NCBI GenBank assembly: GCA_943329105.2
Contig: CALQCP020000162.1
Coordinates: 1 to 5,850, forward strand
Direction: 5' to 3'
Length of the DNA stretch: 5,850 bases
DNA from: Chitinophaga pinensis
GTDB lineage: Bacteria; Planctomycetota; Phycisphaerae; Phycisphaerales; SM1A02
Translations under genes and position numbers: made by a program
Shown: in pieces, positions 1-5,850 of the stretch
Layout of the letters: each line of letters begins with the position of its first letter
Position numbering within the stretch: position 1 is the stretch's first letter
Notes under the pieces: model-generated
Told to the model about the DNA's origin: nothing
Databases searched by the model: none
What the model saw: only the letters and a program-made list of their open reading frames with translations

Positions 1-1512
1 CGCGAGCGCATTGCGCTGCTTGTTGACGCTGGGACTGCGTTCACGGAACTGGGATTGTTTGCGGCGTGGAACATGTACCGCGAATACGGCGGCGCACCGG
101 CAGCAGGCGTGATCACTGGTATCGGCACCGTGCAGGGCCGGTTGGTGATGATCATTGCCAATGACGCCACGGTGAAAGCGGGGGCGTTCTTTCCGATGAC
201 CTGCAAGAAGATCATTCGCGCGCAGGTGATTGCCGAGCGCGCCCGTTTGCCGCTCCTCTATTTGGTTGACAGTGCTGGTGTGTTCTTACCGTTGCAGGAA
301 GACGTGTTCCCTGACACGGACGATTTCGGTCGGATTTTCCGCAATAACGCGGTCTTTAGTGCCATGGGCATTCCGCAGTACGCCGCCATCATGGGCAATT
401 GCGTGGCGGGCGGCGGATACTTGCCGGTGCTGTGCGACACCTTGTTGATGACCGAGGGAAGCGGCCTGTATCTGGCGGGTCCCGCATTGGTGAAGGCGGC
501 AATCGGTCAAGAGGTTTCCAGCGAAGATTTGGGCGGTGCGGCCATGCATGCACAGATCTCTGGAACGATCGATTTCCGCGAGAAGGATGATCCGGCATGC
601 ATCACGCGCTTGCGTAGTTTGCTGCAGGCGAGCCGTGCTGCATTGCCGGCGCCGACGCCAGCGGTTCCTTCGGTGCAGCCTTCGCGCGCGCCGACTGAAG
701 TGACTTCGGTGATTCGCGTTGAGCCTGGCCAGCAGTACGACATGACCGAGTTGCTGGGCTGCCTTGTCGATGCAAACAGCATGGATGAGTATCGCGCTGA
801 GTTTGGGCAGTCGCTGGTGTGTGGTTACGCGCGCATTGGCGGATTCGCGCTGGGAATCGTGGCAAATCAGAAGAAGTTGACGCAGAAGAAGATGGCCGGC
901 GGCAAGGCTGGTCCTTCGGTTGCCACCAACATGCCCGCAGTCATTTATGACGACAGTGCTGACAAGGCCGCGCGCTTCATCATGGATTGCAACCAGCGCA
1001 AGATCCCCATTCTCTTTGTGCACGACACCAATGGATTCATGGTGGGGCGCGACAGTGAGCAGGGCGGCATCATTCGCTCGGGAGCGAAGATGGTCAACGC
1101 CATGGCAAATTGCGTGGTTCCCAAGTTGGTCTTGATTGTTGGTGGAAGTTACGGCGCTGGCAATTATGCCATGTGTGGTCGTGCCTTTGATCCGCTGCTC
1201 ACGCTGGCGTGGCCAAATGCCAAGTGCAGCGTGATGGGTGCGGCGCAGGCAGCGAGCACGTTGCTACAGATTGACCTAGCGGCGCGCGAACGCAAAGGTG
1301 AGAAGATCGACGAGGGTATGCGTGCGCAGTTGCTCGAAGCGATCACTCGCAGTTATTCCGAACAGCAGGACATCAAGTACGCGGCAAGCCGTGGTTGGGT
1401 CGATCGCATCATTGATCCGCAGCACACTCGTGACGAACTGGTGGCCGCCATACGAGTGGCATACCAAGCGCCAGTGGAAGCACCGTTTCGTACCGGCGTA
1501 CTGCAAACCTAA
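1..1512 (+). CDS. Acyl-CoA carboxylase, carboxyltransferase (beta) subunit, 5'-partial
   Basis: The reading frame is open from base 1 to the TAA at 1510-1512, giving 503 visible residues. It begins with RERIALLVDAGTAFTEL, the usual opening of these subunits, so the true start lies upstream and the TTG at 55 is not it. Family knowledge: the subunit moves a carboxyl group between carboxybiotin and an acyl-CoA in the cytoplasm, together with biotin carboxylase and biotin carrier partners, none of which is in view. Seen, counting from base 1: two crotonase-like halves with glycine-rich oxyanion/CoA motifs MGNCVAGGGY (131-140) and GGSYGAGNYAMCG (381-393), plus VDSAG, GRIF, LAGPALVKAA, EDLGGA, GFMVG and WPNAK. 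A Pro/Ala-rich linker (about 213-232) separates the halves. The second half carries a Lys/Gly-rich stretch followed by AVIYDDSADKAARF, which recalls subunits annotated as glutaconyl-CoA decarboxylase alpha as much as methylcrotonyl-CoA carboxylase (MccB). The family is certain; the substrate (methylcrotonyl-, glutaconyl-, propionyl-CoA or other) is not. Confidence 0.93.
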   Translation, partial: RERIALLVDAGTAFTELGLFAAWNMYREYGGAPAAGVITGIGTVQGRLVMIIANDATVKAGAFFPMTCKKIIRAQVIAERARLPLLYLVDSAGVFLPLQEDVFPDTDDFGRIFRNNAVFSAMGIPQYAAIMGNCVAGGGYLPVLCDTLLMTEGSGLYLAGPALVKAAIGQEVSSEDLGGAAMHAQISGTIDFREKDDPACITRLRSLLQASRAALPAPTPAVPSVQPSRAPTEVTSVIRVEPGQQYDMTELLGCLVDANSMDEYRAEFGQSLVCGYARIGGFALGIVANQKKLTQKKMAGGKAGPSVATNMPAVIYDDSADKAARFIMDCNQRKIPILFVHDTNGFMVGRDSEQGGIIRSGAKMVNAMANCVVPKLVLIVGGSYGAGNYAMCGRAFDPLLTLAWPNAKCSVMGAAQAASTLLQIDLAARERKGEKIDEGMRAQLLEAITRSYSEQQDIKYAASRGWVDRIIDPQHTRDELVAAIRVAYQAPVEAPFRTGVLQT

Positions 1513-1520
1513 AGCAACCA

Positions 1521-1527
1521 AGAGGAG
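1521..1527 (+). promoter_or_regulatory. Shine-Dalgarno of rdgB
   Basis: AGAGGAG lies in the 21-base gap after the carboxylase stop codon, six bases before the ATG at 1534. It is the clearest ribosome binding site in the window and fixes the rdgB start. Confidence 0.75.
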
Positions 1528-1533
1528 CGAGCC

Positions 1534-2154
1534 ATGCGCATCGTGATCGCAACTGGTAACCCGCACAAGGTGGATGAGATCCGTGCGGTGCTTGAGCCGA
1601 TGGGATTTGCGGTGGTGTCGCTGCCAGAACTTGGTCGACCGGTGCCAGCAGAGCCTGACGAACCCGGTTCAACATTTGAAGAAAATGCACGAATTAAGGC
1701 TCGCTATTACGCGGCGGCGCTTGGTGAGGCGGTGCTTGCGGATGACAGCGGACTGGAAGTGGACGCGCTGCAGGGAGCACCCGGCGTACATAGTGCGTAC
1801 TGGGCTGGCACCGAGGGCTCGCGCGCGGACCGTGATGCACGCAACAACGCAAAGCTGGTGGGATCAATGCGCGGCATTCCGCCGGATCAACGGCGCGCGC
1901 GCTTTGTATGCACCATGTGTATCGCTACGCCGGACGGCATAGTATTGATTGAGACGCGCGGTGAATTTGAAGGCGTCATCGCTGATGAGCCGCGCGGCAC
2001 AAATGGATTTGGGTACGACCCGCACCTGTGGATTCCTGAGCGCGCCATGACGAGTGCGGAGCTGTCGCCTCAGGAGAAGAACGCCACGAGCCATCGCGGA
2101 CGTGCAGTGCGACGCTTGGCATATCTCTTGTTGCATAAACGGATTTCCTGGTAA
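1534..2154 (+). CDS. rdgB: XTP/dITP diphosphatase (RdgB/Ham1 family)
   Basis: This 206-residue protein is a full-length member of the Ham1/RdgB family (E. coli RdgB is 197). Known role: it hydrolyses non-canonical purine triphosphates (dITP, XTP, ITP) to monophosphate and pyrophosphate in the cytosol, keeping deaminated bases out of DNA and RNA. Seen in order: the nucleotide-binding TGNPHK (7-12), TFEENA (47-52), the catalytic ADDSGLEVDAL (69-79) in which D71 aligns with the general base D69 of E. coli RdgB, GAPGVHSA (81-88), QRRARF (119-124), NGFGYDP (157-163) and TSHRGRA (185-191). No key residue is missing. The ATG is supported by the strong AGAGGAG before it and by the family's usual N-terminus (MRIVIATGN). 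It lies 21 bases after the carboxylase gene and 5 bases before the next gene, so co-transcription is likely, although a functional link to either is not evident. Confidence 0.97.
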   Translation: MRIVIATGNPHKVDEIRAVLEPMGFAVVSLPELGRPVPAEPDEPGSTFEENARIKARYYAAALGEAVLADDSGLEVDALQGAPGVHSAYWAGTEGSRADRDARNNAKLVGSMRGIPPDQRRARFVCTMCIATPDGIVLIETRGEFEGVIADEPRGTNGFGYDPHLWIPERAMTSAELSPQEKNATSHRGRAVRRLAYLLLHKRISW

Positions 2155-2159
2155 CCAAC

Positions 2160-3428
2160 ATGCAGCACGCAGCAACCATTCCGTTGACGATTCTGCCGTT
2201 GCCATCGCAGCGCTACAGTTGCCATGGCTGCGGCAATTGCTGCCGTGATTTCACAGTGCAGCTGCGCGAGGCGGATTTGGAAAAGTTACGTTCCCAAGAT
2301 TGGGAGCGCACGCTTGGCGATGTCACTGTTGAGTTTCGCGGCCGGAGATTCCTTGCCCAGCGCGCCGATGGTGCTTGCGTGTTTCTCTTGGAGGGCGGAA
2401 AGTGCCGAATTCATGCGGAATTTGGCTTAGAAGCGAAGCCATTGGCATGCCAATTGTTTCCATTTAACTTTGCGCCGGACGCCGGTGCTGCGCATGTTGG
2501 CATCAGCTTTGCGTGTGCCAGCGTTCTGGCAAATCAGGGCGCACCGCTCTCCACGCATATGCGAGACGTACGACGCATGGCAGATGCGGTTCCGGAGTTA
2601 GTACCGGTTCGAACATTTCTTGATGACGCAACCGAGGCAACGCCGGAGGAACTTCAGTATGTTGCAGAAGCGTTGGATGGATGGATGGCGAATAGCGCGG
2701 TGCCGTTGGTTATCCGTATCGACGGATTGGCATGGCTGGGGCAGCAACTGTCCGGTGCACGATTTAGCAAAGTGCGCGGGGCACGTTTGCAGGAACTGAT
2801 GCAGACGCTGGTGCAAGCGCTTCCGCGAGAACTTCCACTTCATCCGGTGCAGGCGGCAACGCGCGCGCAGCGGGCGACACTGCGGCAGGCGGCGTTCTTC
2901 CGACTGGAGGATCCCAAGATCGGGGAGCTTCGTCGCGTTGGCCGAGTGCGCGCGATTGTTGGTCAGTACCTGCGAAGTCGCGCATTTACGAAGGGTGCGG
3001 GAATGATGCCGGCGATGGGTGATCGTTGGCCTTCGGCGGAGTTTGCGGCGATTGATCAAGTGCGTTCGTTGATGGATTCGTCGGAGTGGAATGCGTGTGA
3101 GGAACTGTTGGTGCGGTGGATGCGCTCCACCATCTTGGGCGGTCGCGCGTGGGGCAGCGGCTACTACGGGTGGTCAGTTCCTGCAGGAATTCAGGCCTTG
3201 GCGTTGAATGTGGCGTGCGCTTGTTGGCTGGCGCGCGCGCATGCTGCCGCCTGCCGTCGTACTGAGCCAGCGCTTGAGGATCTGCGCGCCGCGATCGGTC
3301 GGGTCGATCGCGCTTGTGGTCGTGCACCGTGGCTTGGTAGCCGTGCCGAAGCAATGCGCATGCGGTTTCTGCGCGTCGATGACGGACTGCGCCGGGTGGC
3401 TGCAGCGGCGCTGGTCAACTTGGATTGA
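2160..3428 (+). CDS. YkgJ/FliB-type cysteine-cluster protein with long C-terminal extension
   Basis: The 422-residue protein starts with a metal-chelating cysteine cluster of the YkgJ family (Pfam CxxCxxCC, also called the flagellin N-methylase FliB domain). Seen: YSCHGCGNCC (19-28, with C21, C24, C27 and C28), then GACVFL (C73), KCRIH (C82), KPLACQLFPF (C97) and C119 in FACAS, the expected order and spacing for a Zn- or Fe-S-binding fold. Family knowledge: most members have no known function; FliB is required for lysine methylation of flagellin. Small YkgJ proteins are little more than this domain, whereas here about 300 further residues follow. That part is rich in Arg, Ala and Leu and looks soluble and helical; it carries GSGYYGWSVPAG (332-343) and scattered cysteines (C313, C353, C355, C365, C386). 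I do not recognise it. The ATG has no convincing Shine-Dalgarno but sits 5 bases after the rdgB stop, so translational coupling is plausible. Its 3' end overlaps the convergent gene by 14 bases. The cluster is sure; no specific activity is claimed. Confidence 0.85.
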   Translation: MQHAATIPLTILPLPSQRYSCHGCGNCCRDFTVQLREADLEKLRSQDWERTLGDVTVEFRGRRFLAQRADGACVFLLEGGKCRIHAEFGLEAKPLACQLFPFNFAPDAGAAHVGISFACASVLANQGAPLSTHMRDVRRMADAVPELVPVRTFLDDATEATPEELQYVAEALDGWMANSAVPLVIRIDGLAWLGQQLSGARFSKVRGARLQELMQTLVQALPRELPLHPVQAATRAQRATLRQAAFFRLEDPKIGELRRVGRVRAIVGQYLRSRAFTKGAGMMPAMGDRWPSAEFAAIDQVRSLMDSSEWNACEELLVRWMRSTILGGRAWGSGYYGWSVPAGIQALALNVACACWLARAHAAACRRTEPALEDLRAAIGRVDRACGRAPWLGSRAEAMRMRFLRVDDGLRRVAAAALVNLD

Positions 3429-4428
3429 CGGCGGGCTCGCGTCGGCGCATGCGATACCAAGAAATCACCAACGGCAACGAGATGAGCCCGAGCGGAATGG
3501 TGGTGAACATTTCGCCAAGACTCTCCAGCAGTGCCAGTTGCTTGAATCCGCCATCGGCGTGTGAAACATCGAGGCCTCCGCCTGCCATCCAATTGGCAAC
3601 CAAGACCGTGGTTGCTTCACGGAATCCGATGCGTCCAAATGGATTGAGCATGACAGCAATCGCCGCTACCCCAAGCACAGTGACGGTGGCAAACGAAAGC
3701 CCAAGCTCAAGAATTTCTGCAGCGCACCACATGCGCACGATCCACAGGAGGACTTCGACTACACGCAGAATCGTGCCGATCCAGTAGGTGCTCGGTGTGG
3801 TGAGCATGCGGGTCCACTCACCGAAGCGGCGCGTGATGATCGGTAAGTGCGCAAGCCGCTGCAACGCGAATCCGCCGATGGCAAGCGCAACCAATACAAG
3901 CGCGGCCCAACCAAACCCAGGGACGGGAATGATGGCAGTCGCTGCGATGACTGCACCGAGAGAAACCAACACCACCAGCGTCACGGCAATAAACCAAGCG
4001 GTGGCCTGCATAAATGTCAGCCGATTGGCAAGCAACGCGTAGGCGTACCGCACCGGAATTCCCAGGCGCACCGGGAAGAAATTGCTCGTGGCAGTCACGA
4101 ACGTCAGCCACTGAATCTCCATGAATCCAAGGCGCCGCACCGGAGCCAACACCATCCAGAACAGCGCGCCGTCGATGATTAAGCTCACTGCGGTAGTCAG
4201 CGCGATGCCGATCACCAGCCACGGGCGTTGGTTCCATGCCGCGCGCACACTTTCAATAATTCCAGCACGGGTTGGATCGGCAGCGACGTCGATGGCGCCT
4301 TTCACTACCCATGCCACCAATGCCAGACCAACCAGGAATCCCACCGCCTGCATGGCCGCGCGCTTGGGCGCAAGGAACCGTTTCATCATGGCGCGGAAGC
4401 CAGTCAGTTCAGTGGGCTGCGCGTTCAT
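3415..4428 (-). CDS. Polytopic membrane protein, LPG-synthase TM / UPF0104 (YbhN, AglD-like) family
   Basis: This 337-residue protein is strongly hydrophobic, with about seven or eight predicted membrane segments by eye (near 25-43, 70-94, 106-120, 143-164, 170-190, 217-236, 244-262 and 298-325) and Arg-rich ends. Two weakly conserved signatures resemble the integral-membrane domain shared by MprF, YbhN and AglD: SNFFPVRLGIPVRYAYAL (115-132, compare the family's N-x-x-x-P-x-R-x-G pattern) and LNPFGRIGFREATTVLV (261-277, compare PGGLGxxEA). It lacks the soluble aminoacyltransferase domain of complete MprF, so it is not a full lysyl-phosphatidylglycerol synthase. Family members act in lipid or lipid-linked sugar transfer or flipping; the substrate here is unknown. 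The ATG overlaps the upstream glycosyltransferase stop as ATGA, and AGGT eight bases upstream is a plausible ribosome site, so translational coupling is likely. Such pairs of a family 2 glycosyltransferase and an LPG-synthase-like membrane protein are a common arrangement, supporting a joint role in envelope glycoconjugate or polyprenyl-phosphate sugar metabolism. The family match is by pattern, moderately sure. Confidence 0.75.
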   Translation of the reverse strand: MNAQPTELTGFRAMMKRFLAPKRAAMQAVGFLVGLALVAWVVKGAIDVAADPTRAGIIESVRAAWNQRPWLVIGIALTTAVSLIIDGALFWMVLAPVRRLGFMEIQWLTFVTATSNFFPVRLGIPVRYAYALLANRLTFMQATAWFIAVTLVVLVSLGAVIAATAIIPVPGFGWAALVLVALAIGGFALQRLAHLPIITRRFGEWTRMLTTPSTYWIGTILRVVEVLLWIVRMWCAAEILELGLSFATVTVLGVAAIAVMLNPFGRIGFREATTVLVANWMAGGGLDVSHADGGFKQLALLESLGEMFTTIPLGLISLPLVISWYRMRRREPAVNPS

Positions 4429-5183
4429 TGGTGGTTACCTACAGCATGCGGGGCGTGGCTACGGAGGCGTTCGCGCACAATGACCCACAGCGCACGGACA
4501 CCGTCCGTCCAGCGGATCTTCTTTCCTTCGGCAAAGGTACGTGGTGAGTAGTGCACGGGCACTTCCGCCACACGGATCTGTGCACGCGCCAGCGCGGCGG
4601 CAATCTGCGGTTCAATACCAAAGCGCTCTTCAGAGAGCCATGGCAGCACGGTTCGCAACACTGGAATCCGCAGCAGTTTGTAGCAGCATTCCATGTCATG
4701 CACGCCCAAGCCGGTGGCTTGGTTACTGATCCAGGTGAGTGTGCGGTTCGCAAGCGCGTGCAGGTGCCGGTACCCGCTGCGCTCGGTAGCAGTTCCCCAG
4801 CGATTTCCAAAGACAGCGCCAATGGACGGAGTGCTGAGCGCCGCCAGCAGCGCACGGAAATCAGCGGGGTCGTATTCAAGGTCTGCATCCTGCACCAGCA
4901 TGGCATCACTGTCATTGGCGCGGGTGAGTACTGCGCTACATCCCGTCATGAGAGCCGCACCTTTACCGCGGTTGTGCGGGTGAACGATGAGTTGCACCGC
5001 GCCACCCGCGCGTCCGGCGCACTGCACTGTTGCCTGTGCTGCGTCTGCGCGGCTGCCATCATCAACCATGATCAGTTGCACGCTCCAGCCGGTGGGCATG
5101 GGTGCCGAAAGTACGCGGTGAACAATCTCTCCAAGGGTTGATCCCTCGTTAAAGACAGGCATCACCACGTAGAGAATGGGCAT
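4425..5183 (-). CDS. Family 2 glycosyltransferase, dolichyl/polyprenyl-phosphate mannose synthase-like
   Basis: This 252-residue GT-A fold enzyme uses a nucleotide-sugar donor. Seen in order: MPVFNEGSTL (8-17), MVDDGS (39-44), HNRGKGAALMTG (70-81), the metal-binding DAD motif within QDADLEYDP (98-106), GNRWG (126-130), the acceptor-side HDMECCYKLLR (162-172), ERFGIEPQIA (186-195) and a C-terminal VPVHYSPRTFAEGKKIRW (208-225). The last block closely matches the Y-x-x-R-x-x-x-EGKKI-x-W pattern of DPM1-like enzymes, which transfer a sugar to polyprenyl phosphate at the inner membrane face. No transmembrane helices are present, so it is a soluble or peripheral form, unlike GtrB-type enzymes with C-terminal helices. 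The membrane protein encoded next, overlapping by ATGA, may be its partner. The ATG fits the family N-terminus; AGGA lies 11 bases upstream (5198-5195), a little far. The sugar (mannose, glucose or other) cannot be read from the sequence. It follows floA by 25 bases, probably in the same transcript. Confidence 0.92.
   Translation of the reverse strand: MPILYVVMPVFNEGSTLGEIVHRVLSAPMPTGWSVQLIMVDDGSRADAAQATVQCAGRAGGAVQLIVHPHNRGKGAALMTGCSAVLTRANDSDAMLVQDADLEYDPADFRALLAALSTPSIGAVFGNRWGTATERSGYRHLHALANRTLTWISNQATGLGVHDMECCYKLLRIPVLRTVLPWLSEERFGIEPQIAAALARAQIRVAEVPVHYSPRTFAEGKKIRWTDGVRALWVIVRERLRSHAPHAVGNHQ
4437..4440 (-). promoter_or_regulatory. Possible Shine-Dalgarno of the membrane protein gene
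   Basis: On the - strand AGGT lies eight bases before the ATG at 4428-4426, inside the end of the glycosyltransferase gene. The match is short, and translation may equally depend on coupling through the ATGA overlap. It supports this start over the in-frame methionines at residues 14 and 15. Confidence 0.4.
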
Positions 5184-5208
5184 GCTCAGAGCAGTCCTGC
5201 GCGGCGCG

Positions 5209-5850
5209 TCAGGATTGCTGCTCCGGCTTACCGAGCGAAGATCGCATGCTCGTATCAGCCATGATGTTCTGCATCTTGTAGTAGTCCATCAAGCCAAGAT
5301 TGCCGCTGCGCAGCGCTTCGCTGATGGCCTTAGGAATCTCTGCTTCGGCCAACACCACCAAGGCCCGGTTCTTCTCTGCCTCTGCTTGATGCTCGGCTTC
5401 CAATGCCACTGCTAGCGCGCGGCGCTGCTCGGCTTGTGCTTGGAATCGCTTGGTGTCAGCCTCGGCCTGCGCGGTCTGCAGGTTGGCACCGATGTTCTCA
5501 CCGACATCGATATCAGCAATATCAATCGAGAGAATTTCGAACGCGGTGCCGGAGTCAAGACCCTTGGCAAGCACGGTCTTGGAAATCTTGTCCGGGTTCT
5601 CCAGAACGCTCTTGTGATCCTCGGCGCTACCGATGGTGGAGATGATGCCTTCGCCGACACGAGCGATGATGGTCTCTTCAGTAGCACCGCCGACGAGTCG
5701 TGCAATGTTCGTTCGCACGGTGACGCGGGCGCGTGCCTTCAACTGGATGCCGTCCTTCGCTACGGCATCGATGGTCTGGCGACCCGACTGCACACTTGGG
5801 CAATCGATCACCTTTGGGTCAACGCTGGTCTTGACAGCGTCAAGAATGTC
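5209..5850 (-). CDS. floA: Flotillin-like protein FloA (SPFH/band 7), 5'-partial
   Basis: The frame is open from the window's right edge to the TGA at 5211-5209, giving 213 visible residues. The edge residues (DILDAVKTSVDPK, then VIDCPS) are FloA-like, so the GTG at 5811 is an internal valine. FloA proteins are about 330 residues, so roughly 110-120 N-terminal residues, including the membrane anchor, lie outside. Known role: FloA is a membrane-anchored scaffold of functional membrane microdomains (lipid rafts) in Bacillus and relatives. Seen, counting the GTG as residue 1: highly conserved SPFH blocks GRQTIDAVAKDGIQLKARA (10-28), RLVGGATEETIIARVGEGI (38-56), SKTVLAKGLDSGTAFEIL (77-94) and IDVGENIGA (101-109), then a Glu/Ala/Gln-rich flotillin coiled-coil segment (about 113-160) and a short C-terminal tail containing SGNLGLMDYYKMQNI (169-183). 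Conservation is strong and there is no sign of decay. It is the first visible gene of the - strand unit, upstream of the glycosyltransferase and membrane protein; its usual partner gene nfeD, if present, would lie beyond the edge. Confidence 0.95.
   Translation of the reverse strand, partial: DILDAVKTSVDPKVIDCPSVQSGRQTIDAVAKDGIQLKARARVTVRTNIARLVGGATEETIIARVGEGIISTIGSAEDHKSVLENPDKISKTVLAKGLDSGTAFEILSIDIADIDVGENIGANLQTAQAEADTKRFQAQAEQRRALAVALEAEHQAEAEKNRALVVLAEAEIPKAISEALRSGNLGLMDYYKMQNIMADTSMRSSLGKPEQQS

Noticed and set aside
55..57. TTG as the start of the carboxyltransferase
   Set aside because: The same frame is open upstream to base 1 and encodes the conserved family N-terminal stretch, so the gene is cut by the window edge.
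286..1023. A 245-codon open frame on the - strand inside the carboxylase gene
   Set aside because: It is fully antisense to a well-conserved coding sequence, its translation is His/Arg/Gln-rich with no recognisable domain, and it is explained by GC-rich codon bias.
3426..3442. A possible hairpin (GACGGCGGGCTCGCGTC) near the convergent stops
   Set aside because: The stem is only two 3-base-pair parts with a bulge, and no T-run follows on either strand, so it is not a credible intrinsic terminator.
3191..3592. A 133-codon - strand frame spanning the convergent junction
   Set aside because: It overlaps both supported genes in other frames and its product is a low-complexity Arg/Ala/Ser-rich sequence without family features.
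4551..5141. A 196-codon + strand frame inside the glycosyltransferase gene
   Set aside because: It is antisense to a gene with all GT2 motifs intact, and its translation shows no domain of its own.
5809..5811. GTG as the start of the flotillin-like gene
   Set aside because: The frame continues to base 5850 with residues typical of FloA, and the SPFH domain would be truncated if translation began here.

Overview
This is a densely packed bacterial chromosomal segment holding six protein genes, two of them cut by the window edges. Non-coding DNA adds up to only about 50 bases (1513-1533, 2155-2159 and 5184-5208). I see no RNA gene, mobile element, CRISPR array, long repeat or replication origin. 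Base composition is moderately GC-rich by eye and looks even across the window, with no obvious island of foreign DNA. The gene content (a FloA-type flotillin, a glutaconyl/methylcrotonyl-type carboxyltransferase, and a long YkgJ-type cysteine-cluster protein) would fit a planctomycete such as Phycisphaerae. That is a low-confidence inference, because FloA and these carboxylases also occur in Firmicutes and Bacteroidota.

The left half (1-3428) reads on the + strand. First comes a 5'-truncated acyl-CoA carboxylase carboxyltransferase (beta) subunit. After 21 bases follows rdgB/Ham1, the XTP/dITP house-cleaning pyrophosphatase, with a good Shine-Dalgarno. After 5 more bases follows a 422-residue protein with an N-terminal CxxCxxCC cysteine cluster and a long C-terminal part I do not recognise. 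The spacing suggests one transcript, but the three functions have no obvious pathway link.

The right half (5850 down to 3415) reads on the - strand. A 5'-truncated flotillin-like FloA is followed after 25 bases by a family 2 glycosyltransferase resembling dolichyl-phosphate mannose synthases. That gene overlaps by ATGA with a polytopic membrane protein resembling the LPG-synthase/UPF0104 (YbhN, AglD) transmembrane family. The set suggests a membrane or envelope function: a soluble polyprenyl-phosphate glycosyltransferase and its membrane partner, co-transcribed with a lipid-microdomain scaffold.

The two transcription units converge and their last genes overlap tail to tail by 14 bases, leaving no room for an intergenic terminator. 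Nothing here is a clear undescribed system. The points most worth a second look are the floA-glycosyltransferase-membrane protein operon, the unassigned C-terminal region of the cysteine-cluster protein, and the exact substrate of the carboxylase.
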